A DNA stretch of 64,000 nucleotides from Parasphingorhabdus flavimaris (GCF_013371215.1 NZ_JABWMH010000002.1:496001-560000), one strand, 5' to 3'. Shown: positions 49,571 to 59,026, counted from the first letter of the stretch. Numbers and translations: made by a program. Notes: generated by a model from the letters alone, not told the origin.

Positions 49571-50044
49571 ATGATATATCTCCGCCTGGTCTGTGTATTG
49601 CTGGCTCTGCTGACAGCCAATGGCGTCGCGGCCCAGCCGCAGGCCGCTCCGGACAAGGATGCCCACAGCCCGCAGGCCGCGTTCGACCTGACCGGTCATT
49701 GGCAACAGGAAGATGGTCAGACCTTCCATTTCACGCAGGACGGATCGAGCCTGACTTCGCGATATTCGACCGCGTCGCCGGGCAATGCCGGAAATGCCAT
49801 AGATTTCACCGCAACCATATATGGTAACCTGATTTACGGCGCGCACCGGGCCGCTTTTTCTCCGGCGATGCTGGAAAAATGTTCCAGTCAGATATGGGTC
49901 GGCATGGGGCTCACTCTCAATGCCGAGGGCACCGAACTGGCGGGTTTTCGCGGGGGCAGAATAGTCGATGCCGACGATTGCACGGTCGAAGACAGCGATC
50001 CGGTTCGGCTTGTCTACGTCAGGATCGATCGACCCGGATCGTAG
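49571..50044 (+). CDS. Secreted protein of unknown function
   Basis: This 157-residue protein has a signal peptide (MIYLRLVCVLLALLTANGVAAQ). The mature part reads FDLTGHWQQEDGQTFHFTQDGSSLTSRY, a beta-strand pattern that may be lipocalin-like or similar to small envelope-sensing domains, and contains two Cys (EKCSSQIW and DDCTVED). ATG 49571 was preferred to ATG 49553 because GGGAG at 49560-49564 precedes it by 6 bases. It is convergent with the phosphodiesterase gene. Function is unknown. Confidence 0.8.
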   Translation: MIYLRLVCVLLALLTANGVAAQPQAAPDKDAHSPQAAFDLTGHWQQEDGQTFHFTQDGSSLTSRYSTASPGNAGNAIDFTATIYGNLIYGAHRAAFSPAMLEKCSSQIWVGMGLTLNAEGTELAGFRGGRIVDADDCTVEDSDPVRLVYVRIDRPGS

Positions 50045-50050
50045 AAGCAA

Positions 50051-51298
50051 TCAGGGTTTGAGGACCGGTTCGAACGGGGCCAGGCTGCCGTCGCCAGCAA
50101 CCGGATTTACGCCCGTCAGCTTTGCAACAAGCGAATAGATATCCACATTGTCAAATGCCGGGAGCTGGCCGCCCGCGCGGATCGCGGGGCCGCTTGATAG
50201 GAAAAATGCCATCATGTCGGGATCGCGATGGTCGTAGCCATGGCCGCCGCCGGTTCCGGTCATCCATTCCGGAACGTCCTGCAACACGACCCAGCCGGTT
50301 TCGACCAGACAGAAAATGGATGGCACGCGGGGATTTGTACCGTAGCCCAGCTCAGGCGGAATATTCTGCCGGTCCCAGCATTGCATATGCTCGTGCGGCT
50401 GCAGGAACGCCGCGCGCACCGCATCCCGATTGCCCTCCAGCGGCTCGACAGCCAGATAATTGCCGTCCTCGACCACCCGATACTGGTCACGCGCCATGAT
50501 CTGGTCGAGATAGATGATCCGGTCCGGCGCGGTCTCGGTCATGCCGTGATCGGATGCGATGACGAAATTGACCGGTTGGTCAAGATTGTCCAGCTGCTGC
50601 TTCAAGCGACCGATTTCGCTGTCCACGGCGGAGATGGCGGCGTGCAGCTTCTCTCCCGGAGCGGGTCCGTAATAATGGCCTGCGGTATCGACGGTATCGA
50701 AATAGAGCGTGACCAGTCGGGGCCGGATATCGGCGGGCCGCCGCATCCAGTCGACAATCGCATTGATCCGGCGATCATTCGACAGTTTCTGGTTGAACGG
50801 CCACCAGTCCGCCGGCCTGACACCGTTGAAATCCACTTCCGATCCGGGCCAGAACATGGTTGCCGAACGAATGCCCTGTTTCTCGGCGGTGATCCAGATC
50901 GGTTCCGCCTGGTTCCACCAGAACGGGTCCTGGGTTGCCATTTTGAAGACTTCGCCCGGCCGTGCTGCATCCTCCATCGTATTGCCGACAATGCCGTGAT
51001 GATCGGGAGTCTTGCCAGTCACCAGCGTCCAGTGGTTGGGGAATGTCTTGCTCGGGAAGGACGGACGCATCGGACCATATATGCCCGAAGCTGCCAGCGC
51101 GCTCAGATTGGGGGTGATCCCGCGCTCGAGATAATCGGGCCGGAACCCGTCGATCGAGATCAGGATGGTGACCGGATCGCGTTGTTCAGTCTTTTCGCTG
51201 ACCGGATCGTCCAGTTCGGGTGTGGTCGCCGCCAGGGCAGGGGCACCGGCCAGCAGGAAGCCGGCCAAAATCAGCGAAATCAGGTTCTTGAACATCAT
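50051..51298 (-). CDS. Ectonucleotide pyrophosphatase/phosphodiesterase family protein
   Basis: This 415-residue secreted alkaline-phosphatase-superfamily enzyme has a signal peptide ending near ALAA (residue 24). Metal and active-site motifs are ISIDGFRPDYL with Asp50, PSFPSKTFPNHWTLVTG with nucleophile Thr85, YFDTVDTAGHYYGP, ASDHGM and GGHGYDHRDPDM. It probably hydrolyses nucleotide or phosphodiester substrates in the periplasm. The start ATG 51298 is 6 bases after GGAGG. It is a standalone gene here. Confidence 0.93.
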   Translation of the reverse strand: MMFKNLISLILAGFLLAGAPALAATTPELDDPVSEKTEQRDPVTILISIDGFRPDYLERGITPNLSALAASGIYGPMRPSFPSKTFPNHWTLVTGKTPDHHGIVGNTMEDAARPGEVFKMATQDPFWWNQAEPIWITAEKQGIRSATMFWPGSEVDFNGVRPADWWPFNQKLSNDRRINAIVDWMRRPADIRPRLVTLYFDTVDTAGHYYGPAPGEKLHAAISAVDSEIGRLKQQLDNLDQPVNFVIASDHGMTETAPDRIIYLDQIMARDQYRVVEDGNYLAVEPLEGNRDAVRAAFLQPHEHMQCWDRQNIPPELGYGTNPRVPSIFCLVETGWVVLQDVPEWMTGTGGGHGYDHRDPDMMAFFLSSGPAIRAGGQLPAFDNVDIYSLVAKLTGVNPVAGDGSLAPFEPVLKP

Positions 51299-51355
51299 GT
51301 CGATCCTCCGGGCGTCACATCCTAGCCGGACTTTCTAGCCGGACTTTGTGACAAT

Positions 51356-52456
51356 TCAGACATTGAATTTGAAATTGAAGATATCGCCATCTTTCGCGAC
51401 ATATTCCTTGCCTTCCTGACGGAGCTTTCCGGCGTCGCGGGCAGCGCTTTCACCGCCCAGCGCGACATAATCGTCAAAGGCGATGGTTTCGGCGCGGATG
51501 AAACCGCGTTCGAAGTCGCTGTGGATTTCGCCGGCGGCTTCGGGCGCCTTGGCGCCCTTGTGGACGGTCCAGGCACGCGCTTCCTTGGGGCCGACGGTGA
51601 AGAATGTCTGCAGCTCAAGCAGCTGGTATCCCGCGCGAATGACCCGCGCAAGGCCGGATTCTTCCAGTCCGAGATCGGCGAGATATTCGATGCGTTCTTC
51701 CGGTTCCATGCTGACCAGTTCCGATTCGATCGCGGCTGAAACGATGACCGCCTCCGCGCCCTCGGCCTTGGCCTTTTCGTAGACGGCGGCGCTCAGCGCA
51801 TTGCCATCCTGCGCGTCTTCTTCAGCGACGTTGCAGACGTAAAGCACCGGCTTGGCGGTCAGCAGTTGCGACTGGTCAAAAATCCGCTCCTCTTCCTCGC
51901 CTTCGGGCTCGGTCAGGCGCGCCGGCTTGCCTTCGCGCAACAATTCCAGCGTCCGGCCCAGCACATTTGCCGCGATCTTCGCTTCCTTGTCGCCGCTATT
52001 GGCTTTTTTCTGGAAGGCAGGCACACGCTTTTCCAGACTTTCCAGATCGGAGAGCAATAGTTCGGTCTCGACCACTTCGGCATCGGAAATCGGATCGATC
52101 TTGTTCGAAACATGCTGGATATCGTCATCTTCGAAACAGCGCAAAACGTGCACGATTGCGTCTACTTCGCGGATATTGCCAAGGAACTGGTTGCCGAGGC
52201 CTTCGCCTTGCGACGCCCCTTTGACCAGGCCGGCAATATCGACAAAGGCGAGCTGGGTTTCGATAATCTTGGCGCTGCTCGCGATTTTCGCAATCTGCTG
52301 CAGCCGCGGATCGGGCACCGCGACCTGGCCGACATTGGGCTCGATCGTGCAAAACGGATAATTGGCCGCCTGCGCCGCCTGTGTTTCGGTCAGTGCATTG
52401 AAAAGCGTTGATTTTCCGACGTTGGGAAGCCCAACGATACCGCATTTGAAACCCAT
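51356..52456 (-). CDS. ychF: Redox-regulated ATPase YchF
   Basis: This 366-residue Obg-related P-loop protein has G1 GLPNVGKSTLFNAL, G3 DIAGLVKGASQGEGLGNQFL and, in place of the NKxD specificity motif, NVAEEDA, which explains preference for ATP. A TGS domain closes the protein (WTVHKGAKAPEAAGEIHSDFERGFIRAE). It binds ribosomes and is involved in oxidative-stress responses in E. coli. Linked with pth downstream, the usual pairing, on the same strand with a repeat arm between. Confidence 0.97.
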   Translation of the reverse strand: MGFKCGIVGLPNVGKSTLFNALTETQAAQAANYPFCTIEPNVGQVAVPDPRLQQIAKIASSAKIIETQLAFVDIAGLVKGASQGEGLGNQFLGNIREVDAIVHVLRCFEDDDIQHVSNKIDPISDAEVVETELLLSDLESLEKRVPAFQKKANSGDKEAKIAANVLGRTLELLREGKPARLTEPEGEEEERIFDQSQLLTAKPVLYVCNVAEEDAQDGNALSAAVYEKAKAEGAEAVIVSAAIESELVSMEPEERIEYLADLGLEESGLARVIRAGYQLLELQTFFTVGPKEARAWTVHKGAKAPEAAGEIHSDFERGFIRAETIAFDDYVALGGESAARDAGKLRQEGKEYVAKDGDIFNFKFNV

Positions 52457-52533
52457 TTAATTCACTCCGTCGTGCTGGAACCGATTCAGCACCCCGTGCC
52501 AAATCGTTCGAAACTTGCGCATATACGCTCTGG

Positions 52534-52554
52534 ACCCTGAATCAAGGTCAGGGT
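52534..52554. repeat. Palindromic repeat arm between ychF and pth
   Basis: ACCCTGA (52534-52540) and TCAGGGT (52548-52554) form a 7-bp hairpin around ATCAAGG. It resembles a single arm of the two-arm repeats found at 59-63 kb, and no second arm is present here. There is no T tract, so it is not a standard terminator. Confidence 0.6.
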
Positions 52555-52577
52555 GATGATTCATTCAAAAATGGCCG

Positions 52578-53147
52578 CTATTCCTGCATCCGCATGGCAA
52601 CTTCGCTCATGAACCGCGCATCGTCGCCCTTCGCCAGCCAGTCCGCTTCGGCAGCAACCACGCCCAGCATATCGGCCAGATCGTCAATTTCCGACTTGGC
52701 ATAATTGCCCAGCACATGGCCGGTGACCCGTGACTTGGTGCCGGGATGGCCGATGCCGATGCGTACCCGCCGAAATTCGGGGCCGATATGGGCGATCATC
52801 GATCTTATGCCATTATGGCCCGCCGCGCCGCCGCCGCGCTTGACCTTGACCCGGAATGGTTCGAGGTCGAGCTCGTCGTAGAAGACGGTGACGTCTTCCG
52901 GCTCCAGCTTGTAGAAATCCAACGCCGCGCGCACACTCTGACCGCTTTCGTTCATGAAAGTGCCGGGTTTCAGAAGGACCAGTTTTTCGCCACCGAGCCG
53001 TGCTTCCATCGTCCAGCCCTTGAACTTCTGTTTGGGCGGCGGGAATCCGTGCACTTCCTCGAGCGCGTCGATCACCATGAAGCCGACATTGTGCCGGTGC
53101 ATCGCGTATTGCGTGCCCGGATTGCCAAGACCGACCCATAGTTGCAT
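52578..53147 (-). CDS. pth: Peptidyl-tRNA hydrolase
   Basis: This 189-residue enzyme recycles tRNA from prematurely released peptidyl-tRNA. It has VGLGNPGTQYAMHRHNVGFM with catalytic His20, LKPGTFMNESGQSV, FYDELDLE with the Asp, and KRGGGAAGHNGIRSM. The start is ATG 53147, giving the family N-terminus MQLWVGLGNPG; the frame extends upstream to 53204 through the rplY terminator and is not used. It follows rplY, the common rplY-pth-ychF order. Confidence 0.97.
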   Translation of the reverse strand: MQLWVGLGNPGTQYAMHRHNVGFMVIDALEEVHGFPPPKQKFKGWTMEARLGGEKLVLLKPGTFMNESGQSVRAALDFYKLEPEDVTVFYDELDLEPFRVKVKRGGGAAGHNGIRSMIAHIGPEFRRVRIGIGHPGTKSRVTGHVLGNYAKSEIDDLADMLGVVAAEADWLAKGDDARFMSEVAMRMQE

Positions 53148-53191
53148 TATTGAACGCGCTCCCTGCTCGACACCGACATTTGGACAGACAA

Positions 53192-53231
53192 AAAAACCGT
53201 CCATGCTGAAATCTCGGCATGGACGGTTTTT
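53192..53231 (-). terminator. Strong, perfectly paired terminator after rplY
   Basis: A perfect 15-bp inverted repeat (53192-53206 with 53217-53231) around a 10-base loop; the stem core is ACCGTCCATGC. A-tracts and T-tracts flank it on both sides, so it can terminate in either direction. On the minus strand it ends rplY transcription with a run of seven T. Confidence 0.92.
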
Positions 53232-53257
53232 CGTTACATTGTTTTGTAAGGAAAGGT

Positions 53258-53923
53258 CTAGTCTTCGGAATCGCCTTCTTCGCCTTCGGCTTCTTCGCCT
53301 TCAGCTTCTTCCGTACCTTCTTCGCTTTCCTCGGCTTCGTCGTCAGACGATTTCAGAGCCGAAGGTGCGGTGACGCCGGCAATGGTGAAGTCGCGATCGG
53401 TGATCGAGCTTACAGCGCCGTCTGGCAGCGTGATACTGGAGATATGGATCGAATCACCAATTTCCAGGCCGGTCACGTCGATTTCGATCTGGTCAGGGAT
53501 ATGATCCGCATCGCACATCAGGTCGAGTTCGTGACGGACAACGTTCATGACGCCGCCACGTTTCAGGCCAGGAGATTCTTCTTCGTTGATGAAGACAACA
53601 GGAATATTGACCTGTACCTTCGCGCCCTTTGCGAGGCGGAAGAAGTCAACGTGGAGCGGACGGTCGGAGACCGGGTCGAAAGCAACATCCTTTGGCAGGG
53701 TGCGGGTTTTCTTCCCGTCGACGTCTACCTGAACCAGCGAGTTCATGAAATGGCCGGTGCCGAGAAGTTTGTTCAACGCACGCTCTTCGACGTGAATTGC
53801 AATGGCTTCTTTCTTGTCGCCGTAAATAACGGCAGGGACACGGCCTTCGCGACGCAGTGCACGGGAGGCTCCCTTGCCAGCCCGTTCGCGTGGTTCGGCT
53901 GCAATAGTCAGCTGATCACTCAT
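53258..53923 (-). CDS. rplY: 50S ribosomal protein L25/Ctc
   Basis: This 221-residue long-form L25 has an N-terminal 5S-rRNA-binding domain ([31 protein letters not shown]) and a TL5/CTC C-terminal domain ([30 protein letters not shown]). The last 28 residues or so are almost entirely Asp, Glu, Gly and Ser, an acidic tail common in alphaproteobacterial L25. A strong terminator separates it from pth. Confidence 0.96.
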   Translation of the reverse strand: MSDQLTIAAEPRERAGKGASRALRREGRVPAVIYGDKKEAIAIHVEERALNKLLGTGHFMNSLVQVDVDGKKTRTLPKDVAFDPVSDRPLHVDFFRLAKGAKVQVNIPVVFINEEESPGLKRGGVMNVVRHELDLMCDADHIPDQIEIDVTGLEIGDSIHISSITLPDGAVSSITDRDFTIAGVTAPSALKSSDDEAEESEEGTEEAEGEEAEGEEGDSED

Positions 53924-54037
53924 AATGTTGCTCCAAAAATTAGCTTTTGTTAGATTTCCGCCACGCCTCCAGGGTGCTCATGGCCGGAAAGAGGGCGCTA
54001 TAAGGTCGGGTCGCCCCAAAAGCAAGGGGTTTGAAGC

Positions 54038-54835
54038 CTAGCGGAAAAAGCCGATCTGCGAGCTTGTCGCGAGCAAAATTCCGCTTTTTGACCAGATTTC
54101 GGCCCGACCGTCGGTTGCGCTGTTGCGGACCGTCGCGCCGGTTACGCGCAGCAGCATGAAATCATTGCCCGCCAGGGCTAGATCCTCTTCGCTGGCATAT
54201 ATGTATGTTGCCATCGCAACGCTCGAACCGGGCCGGAATTGTTCGGTCACGAAAAAGGTCCGTGGCATCGGTGTATCGAGAATCGAGAACAGGCTGACTC
54301 GGTCAACCGGACGGCCGTCGGCTTCCTTGATCCACACCATTGCCTCAGGTGACTTGTTGACCGCGAACGGCATACCCTTGGCGATGCGCTGGTCATAGCG
54401 GGAGACCCATGCCGGAGCCATCGGATTGACCGATGGCAGGGAGATGGATTCTTCGGGTGACTTGGCATCGGGAATCGCGATCTGATAGTCGATATCGGTC
54501 GGACGGCGGGTGCTGGTCACAATATCGGCGACATTGGTCAGCGCGCCGTTTTGCGACAGCTCCACCCGCCAGAATTGCGTCGACGCGCCGGCGCGGAGCA
54601 ATGTGACCGATAGTCTGACCTCGCCCGGCCCGACGCCGGTCATGAACATGATCTGCTGTGAAACCAGCGGACCGCGGCGCTCGGGATGCATTTCCACCGC
54701 CTGAGCGGCGACAGCTGCCACCCATCCGCCAAAGGCCATGCCGGTGGGGTTGCGATATACATCGCTCGCTTCGATTGTGTACTGTCCGTCTTCCAGCGCG
54801 ATCAGCGCGGTTTCGCGATCAAATATATATGTCAT
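54038..54835 (-). CDS. Acyl-CoA thioesterase family protein (double hotdog)
   Basis: This 265-residue protein resembles TesB-like thioesterases of double-hotdog fold. It has NPTGMAFGGWVAAVAAQAV in the first hotdog and DRVSLFSILDTPMPRTFFV with SSVAMATYIYASEEDL in the second. It would hydrolyse acyl-CoA thioesters of unknown chain. It begins 12 bases after the upstream TraB/GumN gene and is probably in the same operon. Confidence 0.85.
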   Translation of the reverse strand: MTYIFDRETALIALEDGQYTIEASDVYRNPTGMAFGGWVAAVAAQAVEMHPERRGPLVSQQIMFMTGVGPGEVRLSVTLLRAGASTQFWRVELSQNGALTNVADIVTSTRRPTDIDYQIAIPDAKSPEESISLPSVNPMAPAWVSRYDQRIAKGMPFAVNKSPEAMVWIKEADGRPVDRVSLFSILDTPMPRTFFVTEQFRPGSSVAMATYIYASEEDLALAGNDFMLLRVTGATVRNSATDGRAEIWSKSGILLATSSQIGFFR

Positions 54836-54847
54836 GCAATGCCCTGA

Positions 54848-55762
54848 TTATTGGATTTTTTCAATTTTATAGCCGCGTTGCGCGAGCGTTTCCTGAACCG
54901 CGTCCGGTCCGGCGAGATGGGCCGCGCCCACCGCGACAAGCGACGTGCCCGGCTTTTGCAGACGCTTGTCCAGCTGTTCCACCCAGTCGAGATTGCGCGA
55001 TACCAGCAGATATTTGCGGGTCGTCGGGTCGGCGAGGATCCCGGAGTCGGTCAGCGTCACCATCTGCTCGATATTGCCGGTCATCCAGGCGTTGAACAAT
55101 TCTTCGAAATCCTGCTGCGCGTCGATCGAATCCTCGACCACGCTGGTCAACATCTGGCGTTGCTGTGCTTCGGGAAGCTTGTCGAAATAGCCCAGTTGCA
55201 ATTCGATCGTCTCGAGAGCCTCGATCGGCTTGCCTGCTTTCGTGAATTGTTCGGTGAGTTTTTCTTCGACGCCGCTGCTGCTGTTCAGTCCGAGGCCTCG
55301 GGTCTGCGCGGAAGCCAGCGAAAGCGCTGCGGCCCATGTTTCCATCCGGTTGAGCGCGCGTTCGGGAATATTGGCGGAATCGATGATCCGTTCGAGATCA
55401 TCGTGCAGGGAAGGCCTGATCCGGGTCTCCAGCTTCTGCTGCCCGGGCGAGACCGCCAGTCGGGAGAATGTCTTGGCCGCGCTCTTGGTGTCGTCCAGGC
55501 CGAGCACTTCGATGACCAGACGGTCCGATTCCGCTATCGCCGTTTCCAGCGCAGGCGTACGCCATTGCACATCGTCGGGCAGAATGTGGATCGTGCCGAA
55601 CATATAGGCGACGCCGGTCTGCCCGGGCTGGGTACCGGTGACTTTCCACAGAGCGGGCGTGCCGTTCTTGACCGTATTCAGGTTCGCCGGTTCGGGGCTG
55701 TTGTTGCACGCGCCGAGTGTCAACGCGGCGAGCAGGGTCAGGATGGGGGCTAATATGCGCAT
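54848..55762 (-). CDS. TraB/GumN family lipoprotein (second of a tandem pair)
   Basis: This 304-residue protein is predicted to be a lipoprotein: MRILAPILTLLAALTLGAC with Cys19. The TraB/GumN domain shows the metal-binding motif GTIHILPDD near residue 56, SDRLVIEVLG, a helical region with KPIEALETIELQLGYFDKLPEA, and the terminal VGAAHLAGPDAV with a second conserved His. Relatives include TIKI metalloproteases, but bacterial function is not settled. ATG 55762 is chosen since it gives the lipoprotein signal. It is a paralogue of the gene just upstream. Confidence 0.88.
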   Translation of the reverse strand: MRILAPILTLLAALTLGACNNSPEPANLNTVKNGTPALWKVTGTQPGQTGVAYMFGTIHILPDDVQWRTPALETAIAESDRLVIEVLGLDDTKSAAKTFSRLAVSPGQQKLETRIRPSLHDDLERIIDSANIPERALNRMETWAAALSLASAQTRGLGLNSSSGVEEKLTEQFTKAGKPIEALETIELQLGYFDKLPEAQQRQMLTSVVEDSIDAQQDFEELFNAWMTGNIEQMVTLTDSGILADPTTRKYLLVSRNLDWVEQLDKRLQKPGTSLVAVGAAHLAGPDAVQETLAQRGYKIEKIQ

Positions 55763-55814
55763 AATATCTATTTGGTGTGCCGGCGGCCAAAAGGAAGGAC
55801 GAGGGCGAGAATGT

Positions 55815-56762
55815 TCAATATTCAATCCGATCCACAGTCATGCCTTTTTGTTCCAGAATAGCCTGCAGACTGCTTTCTCCTGCAAGATGACCGGCGCCGA
55901 CCGCAAGAAACACGGTTCCCGGCTTCTCCATCCGCTTGTCGACCCATTCGGCCCAGGTAATGTTCCGGTTGACCAGCAATGTGTCATATAGAATCTTGTC
56001 TTCCATGCCGGCATTCATCAGCGCGCCCAGGGCATCGATATTGGCGTTCGCCCATTCGGCGACCATCTGTTCCATCCCGCTGGCGGCATCTTCAATGTTA
56101 TCGACGGTGAAGTTAAGAAAGCGGATCTGCACCTCTTCCGGCAAATTGTCGAAAAAACCCAGTTGTTGCTCCGGCGTTTCAAGCCCGGTGATCGTGAGCG
56201 CCCGGGCCTTGGCATGGGCCAGCAATTCATCTTCCACGCCCTTGTCGGTTGCATATCCGTTTTGCATCAGCGGTATCAGCGAAAGGCTGACGCTGGCGAA
56301 CCACGGATCGAGCGGATCGAAAGCGGCGACCGGCATCTTGAATTTCGTCATTGCGGCTTCAAAATCTGCACGATCTTCGGGGGTCAATTTGTCGCGCAGC
56401 GAAACGCCGCTTTTGTCGATCGCCAGGTCGGTGACGATTTTCGTCATCTCCGCCGGGTCGGGCTTGATCATTTCGATCACAAGCTCGTCCGACGCATCGA
56501 AGCTTTCCTTTACGGCTTCGTCGAACCAGGTCATGCCGGGTTTCAGGATATGGACGGTCCCGAACAGATAGATGGTCGTGTCTTCATCCTTGATCACCCA
56601 GAGCGCTGGATCGGGATCGTCCGGCATGGTCGCTGGTGCGGTGACGGGTGTGGGAACGGCATTGCTGCCGGCGCTATCCGGTTCCTGAACAATTGCCGGG
56701 CAGGCAGTCAGCGACAGATACAGGGGGAACAATAAAGCGGTGGATAGCCAGCGACGCGCCAT
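55815..56762 (-). CDS. TraB/GumN family lipoprotein (first of a tandem pair)
   Basis: This 315-residue paralogue of the next gene has signal MARRWLSTALLFPLYLSLTAC with Cys21, GTVHILKPGMTWFDEAV, ELVIEMIKPDPAEM, ITGLETPEQQLGFFDNLPEE and VGAGHLAGESSLQ. Both copies keep the GTxH and GxxH motifs and look functional. ATG 56762 has GGAG 11 bases upstream. The two genes are 52 bases apart and likely arose by local duplication. Confidence 0.88.
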   Translation of the reverse strand: MARRWLSTALLFPLYLSLTACPAIVQEPDSAGSNAVPTPVTAPATMPDDPDPALWVIKDEDTTIYLFGTVHILKPGMTWFDEAVKESFDASDELVIEMIKPDPAEMTKIVTDLAIDKSGVSLRDKLTPEDRADFEAAMTKFKMPVAAFDPLDPWFASVSLSLIPLMQNGYATDKGVEDELLAHAKARALTITGLETPEQQLGFFDNLPEEVQIRFLNFTVDNIEDAASGMEQMVAEWANANIDALGALMNAGMEDKILYDTLLVNRNITWAEWVDKRMEKPGTVFLAVGAGHLAGESSLQAILEQKGMTVDRIEY

Positions 56763-56908
56763 GAACAGGTTACTCCGAGAGAGATTGGAAGGGGCTACAT
56801 TCAACAATTATCGCCAAATGCCCAGTGAAATTTCTGTCTTGATGCGGTGGTACTGGTAGCAGCCTTGCGAATATGTTAACCGGATGGTTAAATCCAGGAG
56901 GTTTTCCG

Positions 56909-59008
56909 ATGAGCATGATTCACGCCCGCACCTGTCATATTTGCGAAGCCAATTGCGGCCTGCTGGTCGAGGTCGAGGGGCGCGAAATATTGTCGATCAG
57001 GGGCAATCCCGATCATGTGCTGAGCCGTGGCCATATCTGCCCCAAGGGAACAGCGATTGCCGATCTGCAGGATGACCCCGACCGCTTGCACAAGCCGGTC
57101 AAGAAAGTGGATGGCCAGTGGCAGGAAATCGGCTGGGAACAGGCCTATACGGAAATCGCCGCGAAACTCGTCGCGCTCAAGGGGCAGGGCGCCAAGCCGG
57201 CGATATATGCCGGTAATCCCGGTGCGCATGATTATGCCCTCTCGACCCAGGTCGGCCAGCTGCGCCGCGCGATCGGGCTGAAAAACATCTATTCGGCTTC
57301 AACGCTGGACCAGATTCCGCATCATGTCGTGCAATATCATATGTATGGTCATGTCAGCCTCGCCGCGGTGCCCGATATCGACCGCTGCCAGTATCTGGTG
57401 ATTATCGGCGGCAACCCGATGGCCTCCAACGGCAGCATCTGGACCGTGCCCGACTTCAGGAAAAGGGTGAAGGAAATGCAGGCGCGTGACGGCAGGCTGG
57501 TCGTCGTCGATCCGCGCCGGACCGAAACCGCCAGGATCGCGGACGCGCATCATTTCGTGAAGCCGGGGACCGACACCGCGTTGCTGATCGGCATTTTGAA
57601 AAGCATTTTTGATAGCGGTCTGGTCGACACGTCCCGCGTCGATGCGCTGCTCGATGACAGCTGGAGCGCCATCGAACCAGCGGTTGCGGGCTTTGATATG
57701 GACCAGCTTGCTGCCCATTGCGGTATATCGGCTGCGACCATGCAGGAAATGGCCACGCAACTGGCCGCGGACCAGCCCGCCGCGCTCTATGGCCGGATGG
57801 GTGTGTCGGTCTGCGAATTCGGGACGCTCAACCAGTGGCTGATCCAGATCATCAATATCGCGTCCGGCAATCTCGACCGGGTCGGCGGCACGATGGTTCC
57901 GCAGCCGGCGCTCGACACCATCAATCTGGTCGGCAGGGGGTCGGTGCGCACCGTCGATACCGTGCGCGGGCCGATGCCCTCGATCATGGGCGAGCTGCCG
58001 ACGATCACCTTCGCCGATGAAATGCTGCGCGACGACGAGCAGCGGATCAGGTCGCTGTTCGTGCTGACCGGCAACCCGGTGCTGTCCGCACCGGATGGCG
58101 CCAAGCTCGATCGCGCGCTCGAGCGACTCGACCTGATGGTTTCCTTCGACATGTATGTCACCGCGACCAGCCGCCATGCGGATTATATATTGCCGCCCTG
58201 CGGGCCGCTGGAAAAGGATCACTATCCGTTTTTCTTCGGGCCGCTGGCGATCCGCAACTATGCCAGCTACTCGCCGGCGATCTTCGACATGCCAGACGGC
58301 GAGAAGGCCGACTGGGAGATTGTCGCCGAGCTCAGCCTCGCGATAATGGCGCAGGACGGACAGGATCTCCCCAATATCCGTGTGCCGCGGGATGTCCTCG
58401 ACAATATGCTGCAAAGCTCCCCCGCCGGACTGACGCTGGCCGAAGTGGAGGCGGCGCCAAACGGGATCGATCTCGGGCCGCTGCAGCCGTGCATGGCCGA
58501 ACGGCTGCGCACCGAGAACGGCAAGATCCACTGCGCCCATCCCGATTTCCTCGCCGAACTGCAGCGCTTTGCCGCTTCGCTCGATGACGAGCAGCCTGAT
58601 GTCTTGCGTCTGATTGGGCGTAGGCACGTCCGCCAGAACAACAGCTGGCTGCACAACAGCAAACGCCTGCTCAAGGGGCCGGATCGCTGCACCCTGATGA
58701 TCCATCCCGATGACGCCATGGCTCGCGGCCTAACCGATGGCGGCATGGCGACCGTGACCAGCCGGGTGAACAGCGTCGATATCCCGGTCGAGGTGAGCGA
58801 TGACGTCATGCCCGGCGTGGTGTCGATCCCGCATGGCTTCGGTCACGGACGCAAAGGCGTCGGCCTTTCGGTGGCGCGGGAGAAGCCGGGGGTTTCGATC
58901 AACGACCTGACCGATACAGAGCGCTTTGACCCGCTGTCCGGCAACGCCGTGTTGAACGCGGTGGCGGTTACGGTTGCCAGAGCAGAGGAATTGGTGGCGG
59001 CGGAATAG
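56909..59008 (+). CDS. Molybdopterin-dependent oxidoreductase
   Basis: This 699-residue protein of the DMSO reductase superfamily binds one [4Fe-4S] cluster through C9, C12, C16 and C44 (TCHICEANC, HICPKG) and a bis-MGD cofactor (GNPMASNGSIWTVPDF, DPRRTETARIADAHHFVKPGTD, ASRHADYILPPCGPLEKDHY). There is no Tat signal, so it should be cytoplasmic. No electron-transfer subunit or cofactor maturation gene lies nearby. The substrate is unknown. The start ATG 56909 has a textbook CCAGGAGG at 56894-56901. An inverted repeat follows its stop. Confidence 0.93.
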   Translation: MSMIHARTCHICEANCGLLVEVEGREILSIRGNPDHVLSRGHICPKGTAIADLQDDPDRLHKPVKKVDGQWQEIGWEQAYTEIAAKLVALKGQGAKPAIYAGNPGAHDYALSTQVGQLRRAIGLKNIYSASTLDQIPHHVVQYHMYGHVSLAAVPDIDRCQYLVIIGGNPMASNGSIWTVPDFRKRVKEMQARDGRLVVVDPRRTETARIADAHHFVKPGTDTALLIGILKSIFDSGLVDTSRVDALLDDSWSAIEPAVAGFDMDQLAAHCGISAATMQEMATQLAADQPAALYGRMGVSVCEFGTLNQWLIQIINIASGNLDRVGGTMVPQPALDTINLVGRGSVRTVDTVRGPMPSIMGELPTITFADEMLRDDEQRIRSLFVLTGNPVLSAPDGAKLDRALERLDLMVSFDMYVTATSRHADYILPPCGPLEKDHYPFFFGPLAIRNYASYSPAIFDMPDGEKADWEIVAELSLAIMAQDGQDLPNIRVPRDVLDNMLQSSPAGLTLAEVEAAPNGIDLGPLQPCMAERLRTENGKIHCAHPDFLAELQRFAASLDDEQPDVLRLIGRRHVRQNNSWLHNSKRLLKGPDRCTLMIHPDDAMARGLTDGGMATVTSRVNSVDIPVEVSDDVMPGVVSIPHGFGHGRKGVGLSVAREKPGVSINDLTDTERFDPLSGNAVLNAVAVTVARAEELVAAE

Positions 59009-59026
59009 GGTAAGACATCGCAAAAT

